Shown here in pieces: positions 6,180-8,874 of a stretch of 8,874 nt of DNA. Position numbers and translations under genes: made by a program. The stretch spans positions 1-8,874 of the forward strand of contig CAZRFK010000074.1 in assembly GCA_964599275.1 (NCBI GenBank). The letters are read 5' to 3'. Position 1 is the stretch's first letter; each line of letters opens with the position of its first letter. The notes beneath the pieces are model-generated. The model saw only the letters and a list, made by a program, of their open reading frames with translations. It was not told where the DNA came from and did not search any database. Source of the DNA: PUMD01 sp964599275 (GTDB taxonomy: Bacteria; Bacillota; Sulfobacillia; SLMV01).

Positions 6180-6440
6180 GTGGAAATGCTGCGTGTATCT
6201 TCTACTTCAAAACCGAAATCAGTCGCAGGGGCACTATCTGCGGTGGTACGTGCTGAAGGAACTGCTGAACTGCAAGCAGTAGGCGCTGGAGCTGTAAACC
6301 AAGCAGTCAAAGCAATAGCAATCGCAAGAGGATTTGTCGCTCCTAACGGCCTTGATTTGGTGGCTGTCCCGGCTTTTGTTGAAATAGATATTGAGGGAGA
6401 GGAACGAACAGCAATCAAGTTTCTCGTGAGTCATCGTTGA
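6180..6440 (+). CDS. spoVS: Stage V sporulation protein S (SpoVS) family protein
   Basis: The 86-residue product starts (M/V)EMLRVSSTSKPKSVAGALS and contains GAGAVNQAVKAIAIARGFV (about 37-55) and EIDIEGEERTAIKFLV (68-83). This matches the highly conserved SpoVS family along its full length, which is usually 86 residues. SpoVS is a small single-domain protein related to the Alba-like nucleic-acid-binding fold. In Bacillus subtilis its loss affects septation and spore coat and cortex formation, but homologues also occur in bacteria that do not sporulate, where the role is unclear. The GTG at 6180 is chosen because it aligns with the conserved first residue and has AGGAGG upstream. Placement between rnc and smc is not the Bacillus context, where spoVS lies near the RNase Y gene rny. 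A role with RNA or the nucleoid is an inference from this setting only. Confidence 0.93.
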   Translation: MEMLRVSSTSKPKSVAGALSAVVRAEGTAELQAVGAGAVNQAVKAIAIARGFVAPNGLDLVAVPAFVEIDIEGEERTAIKFLVSHR

Positions 6441-6469
6441 TCACTTATTTGCAAAAATTTAGAGTTGTC

Positions 6470-6526
6470 AGGAGGAAACAGATGGGCCTGTCCTGGGCGG
6501 ACTATGGACAGGCCCATCTGTTGTAA
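6470..6526 (+). CDS. Candidate 14-codon leader-peptide-like mini-ORF in a hairpin, with its ribosome binding site
   Basis: AGGAGG (6470-6475) is followed six bases later by ATG (6482-6484), and the frame reads MGLSWADYGQAHLL before TAA at 6524-6526. The Shine-Dalgarno is as good as that of any gene in the window. The start codon lies in the left arm of a perfect 17-bp inverted repeat and the last sense codons in its right arm; the stop comes two bases after it. A translating ribosome would therefore open the hairpin, as in attenuation or stalling leaders. The peptide has no run of one amino acid, resembles nothing I recognise, and contains one each of Trp, Tyr and His. The alternative is chance reading through a terminator-like hairpin. 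Confidence 0.3.
   Translation, partial: RRKQMGLSWADYGQAHLL
6477..6522 (+). terminator. Perfect 17-bp inverted repeat between spoVS and smc (terminator or attenuator hairpin)
   Basis: AACAGATGGGCCTGTCC (6477-6493) and GGACAGGCCCATCTGTT (6506-6522) are exact reverse complements around the 12-base loop TGGGCGGACTAT. The stem is GC-rich in its upper part. The 3' flank is GTAACATACTC, with only a weak T-rich stretch at the stem base (CTGTTGT), so a classical rho-independent terminator is not clearly met. Both flanking genes read in the same direction. It could end the fab-rnc-spoVS transcript, work as an attenuator with the embedded mini-ORF, or be an RNase III substrate. The repeat is plain in the sequence; the function is not. 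The confidence refers to termination or attenuation of some kind. Confidence 0.5.
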
Positions 6527-6533
6527 CATACTC

Positions 6534-6555
6534 TAACAAGAGGTATCTCTTGTTA
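6534..6555 (+). repeat. Second hairpin, perfect 9-bp inverted repeat
   Basis: TAACAAGAG (6534-6542) and CTCTTGTTA (6547-6555) are exact reverse complements with a four-base loop GTAT. It starts eight bases after the mini-ORF stop and eleven after the large hairpin. No T run follows (TCTGTGCTAG). The tandem arrangement fits a two-part termination or processing region. The remaining 91 bases before smc (6556-6646) hold no gene and no promoter I can defend. Confidence 0.5.
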
Positions 6556-6646
6556 TCTGTGCTAGTCAGGTAGAGTTATACGGTATGCAGATGGAAAGGT
6601 GGTGGGTAACCGGTCAGTAGACAGACACTGTTGCTGATCGTGGTAC

Positions 6647-8874
6647 ATGCGCCTCGAAAGACTGGAAATAAGAGGGTTCAAGTCATTTGCTGATCCCGTA
6701 GTGGTTGAATTTCCGGAGCAAATCACGGCTGTTGTTGGTCCAAATGGATCCGGAAAAAGCAATATCGTTGATGCATTTCGGTGGGTGTTGGGAGAACAAA
6801 GCCCCACAAAGCTCCGCTGTAGTAGTATGGATGAGGTTATCTTCTCCGGCAGCGAGAATAGAAGACGTCTTAGTTTGGCTCAGGTAGTTGCTGTGTTTGA
6901 TAATGAAGCAGGTATTGCCGGTCATCCAGCAGTTGAACTGGCGGTTTGTCGCCGAGTTGATCGCTCTGGAAGAAGCGAATATTTACTGAATGGGAAGAGA
7001 TGCCGCCTGCGGGATGTGCGTGAAACCTTTATGGGTACTGGGGTAGGAGCTGATTCTTATTCCATAATTGGGCAGGGAGAAGTAGAGCGCATTCTTGATG
7101 CTGATCCTGAACAGCTCCGTGAATATATTGAAGAGGTTGCTGGCGTTACCAAATATCACCGCGTTCTGCAGAGAGTTGCCCGCAGGTTAGGCAGAATCAA
7201 GCAGAGTCAAGATAGACTAAACGATATGGTTGATATGCGCGAAAGTTATCTTATGCCGCTGCACAGGCAGGCAGTGCGCGCTCGGTTGCATCGTATACTT
7301 ACAAAAAAACGTGACAGTATCAGGAGAGACTTGATCGCCTCTGAACTGATCAAATCGACATCACAATGGCAAAAACATACCGAGCAGCTGGAGCAGGTTC
7401 GCGCAGAAATTGCTTCAAAACAGAATAATAAGCAGCAGCTGGACGAACGTATTTCACTTCAGCGAACAAAATTGAAAGACTTGAGCCGGCGCGAAGAGCT
7501 GTTCGTTCGCGGATGTAAGAATCTGAGAAAGCAGCGTTCCCAGATCGAACATACACTGCAGAACCTCACAGAGAAGATGAAATCACTGAGCAATGCAAGG
7601 AAGCGTTCTCAGAATGCCATCGATGATGTCGATAGTTTGAAAAAAGAGCTGGGTGAGGCCTCCGAAGATCGCGAGTCAATTACTGAATTAAAGGAAAAAT
7701 TAAAATCTCTTAACCTTCGTATTGAGAAGAATCATCGACTAGTTCAGGACCTGTCCGAGCGTCTCCGCCGTGCTGAAGGCGTAAACAGTCGTACAGAGAA
7801 GTTCCTGGGAAAATTGGGAGTTCAGAAACAGAAAATCTCTGGCGAACTCCGCAGTATGGATGAAAATTTGCAGAGAGCATTTACCGACATGTCGCGTGCT
7901 CGACAGCAGATTGCAGAAGCAAGGGGAATTACCGAAGATGAGTCAAACGGCGATTCGCTTGAGTCTCAAATCGAAGAAATTAAAAATAAATTATCCCGGG
8001 CTGAGGAACGCAGGGCAGCAGCATCAGCGCAGCTGACTCGCGTCGAGAAGAAAAGAGATGAACTGGGAGAAGAAGCGCAAACCCGAAGGGATCAGCTTAC
8101 CCGCTGGCGTGCCAGACGGGAAGTCCTGCGGGAGCTGGTGAACTCGGCTTCCGAACCAGACCACAGAGAGCGTCCTGCGGGATCAGCGTTTTTGAGTGAC
8201 CTGGAGTTTCCTGAAGATTGTGAAAGAGCACTCAGCAGTGCACTGGGAGTCTACAAAAAAGTTGCTGTGCTCGACGAAGTTGCCGCTGGTGAGGTGGATG
8301 ATGCCTTCAGGGACCAATCCCCCATAACGCATAAATATGTTCTGCCCTCAGTTGTCAGGCAGTACTCAATGGCATCCAGCCAGAATACGTGGTCAAAGCA
8401 GCGTCAAATGTGGGAAGACTTTTTGTTGAACGGCGGTTGGGGTGAGGCGGTGCAGGGATGGTTGGATGAAATTGTTGAACTACAGTCTTCCAGTGAAGAA
8501 CTTCTAGCTGTTCGCAATTATTTTCTGAATCGATTTCTCCTGGTTGAAACTACTGATGACCTGCTAAGCATAATGAGTTTCATGTGGAGTGCAAAAGTCG
8601 AGATGGATTCCCTCTGGAAACACCCTATCTACCTGGTCAGTCTGGAAGGTGATGTAGCAGATGTTGCTGGGATTTTGCAGGGAAGTCACGCCCCCTCTCA
8701 AGAAAATAATGGGGAAGATCTGGTTGCCCATTGGGGCGAAATACGTCGCCTTGATGCAGCAATTTCTGACTGCGAGGGACTTTTGGGTGAGGTCGAAGGG
8801 CAGCTGCGACAAGTTCGGCAAGAATGCCATCAGTACAGCGATGAATTAGAATCAGCTGAAGAGTCAGTTCGCAC
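6647..8874 (+). CDS. smc: Chromosome segregation protein SMC (3' truncated by window end)
   Basis: SMC is the ABC-type ATPase of bacterial condensin; with ScpA and ScpB it compacts and separates sister chromosomes. The frame is open for 742 codons to the window edge, about 60-65 percent of the usual 1150-1200 residues. The N-terminal head begins MRLERLEIRGFKSFADP, with Walker A GPNGSGKS (31-38), the arginine of SPTKLR (Arg57), the Q-loop QGEVERIL (Gln143) and EEVAGVTKYH (162-171). A long charged coiled coil, rich in Glu, Lys, Gln and Arg, runs from about 172 to 500. A hinge-like region follows (about 505-685), then the returning coil. The signature motif, Walker B and D-loop lie beyond the window. 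The hinge is divergent: the usual glycine pair motif after the TLDG-like segment reads SLEGDVADVAGILQGSHAP (665-683). The start is ATG 6647; an in-frame TGA at 6635 rules out anything further upstream. No clear Shine-Dalgarno precedes it, unlike most genes here. Confidence 0.95.
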   Translation, partial: MRLERLEIRGFKSFADPVVVEFPEQITAVVGPNGSGKSNIVDAFRWVLGEQSPTKLRCSSMDEVIFSGSENRRRLSLAQVVAVFDNEAGIAGHPAVELAVCRRVDRSGRSEYLLNGKRCRLRDVRETFMGTGVGADSYSIIGQGEVERILDADPEQLREYIEEVAGVTKYHRVLQRVARRLGRIKQSQDRLNDMVDMRESYLMPLHRQAVRARLHRILTKKRDSIRRDLIASELIKSTSQWQKHTEQLEQVRAEIASKQNNKQQLDERISLQRTKLKDLSRREELFVRGCKNLRKQRSQIEHTLQNLTEKMKSLSNARKRSQNAIDDVDSLKKELGEASEDRESITELKEKLKSLNLRIEKNHRLVQDLSERLRRAEGVNSRTEKFLGKLGVQKQKISGELRSMDENLQRAFTDMSRARQQIAEARGITEDESNGDSLESQIEEIKNKLSRAEERRAAASAQLTRVEKKRDELGEEAQTRRDQLTRWRARREVLRELVNSASEPDHRERPAGSAFLSDLEFPEDCERALSSALGVYKKVAVLDEVAAGEVDDAFRDQSPITHKYVLPSVVRQYSMASSQNTWSKQRQMWEDFLLNGGWGEAVQGWLDEIVELQSSSEELLAVRNYFLNRFLLVETTDDLLSIMSFMWSAKVEMDSLWKHPIYLVSLEGDVADVAGILQGSHAPSQENNGEDLVAHWGEIRRLDAAISDCEGLLGEVEGQLRQVRQECHQYSDELESAEESVR

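Noticed and set aside
6170..6265. ATG at 6170 just after AGGAGGG, in another frame over the start of spoVS
   Set aside because: The frame stops after about 30 codons of unrecognisable sequence, while GTG 6180 gives the conserved SpoVS N-terminus.
6437..6465. Possible promoter TTGATC / TAGAGT after spoVS
   Set aside because: Predicted start near 6472 would fall inside the mini-ORF ribosome binding site, and both elements match only four of six bases.
6585..6620. Eleven-codon frame MQMERWWVTGQ before smc
   Set aside because: No good ribosome binding site and no structural context; likely chance.

Overview
The window is one densely packed plus-strand block of housekeeping genes: the type II fatty acid synthesis (fab) cluster, then RNase III, SpoVS and the chromosome-organising protein SMC. 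The order is plsX (3' end only), fabH, a degV/fakB-family gene, fabD, fabG, acpP, fabF, rnc, spoVS, smc (5' part only). No transposon, phage gene, CRISPR array, rRNA or tRNA was seen, and no minus-strand gene is convincing.

Organism: a bacterium of moderate GC content by eye. It uses strong AGGAGG-type ribosome binding sites and a mix of ATG, GTG and TTG starts. The order plsX-fabH-(x)-fabD-fabG-acpP-fabF-rnc-smc is the layout known from Firmicutes and several neighbouring deep-branching phyla. SpoVS occurs in spore formers but also in non-sporulating lineages such as the Thermus and Thermotoga groups, so it does not prove sporulation. I would guess a Firmicutes-like or deep-branching anaerobe, possibly from a little-studied phylum. 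I cannot name it from the sequence.

Bases 1-3839 hold plsX end, fabH, degV, fabD and fabG. Every junction overlaps (4, 14, about 11 and 4 bases), so this is one translationally coupled operon. Bases 3840-4166 hold acpP, set off by 65 bases upstream and 19 downstream and carrying its own strong ribosome binding site. Bases 4167-6088 hold fabF and rnc, joined by a GTGA overlap. Bases 6089-6440 hold spoVS behind a hairpin and a plausible sigma-70 promoter. Bases 6441-6646 are the only sizeable non-coding gap. It contains a perfect 17-bp inverted repeat, with a 14-codon reading frame that has an ideal Shine-Dalgarno and lies wholly inside the repeat, then a second perfect 9-bp hairpin. From 6647 to the end is smc, open but cut off after 742 codons.

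How the genes work together: FabD loads malonyl groups onto AcpP; FabH starts chains; FabF and FabG elongate and reduce them; PlsX passes finished acyl chains from ACP to the phospholipid pathway. No enoyl-ACP reductase (FabI/FabK/FabL/FabV) or dehydratase (FabZ) is present here. The slot between fabH and fabD, where fabK often sits, is taken by a DegV-family lipid-binding protein with changed ligand-contact residues. RNase III and SMC are common cluster neighbours with other jobs (RNA processing, chromosome segregation).

Most worth a second look: the hairpin-embedded mini-ORF before smc, the divergent DegV protein inside the fab operon, the hairpins in and just after rnc, and an SMC hinge that has lost part of its usual glycine pattern.
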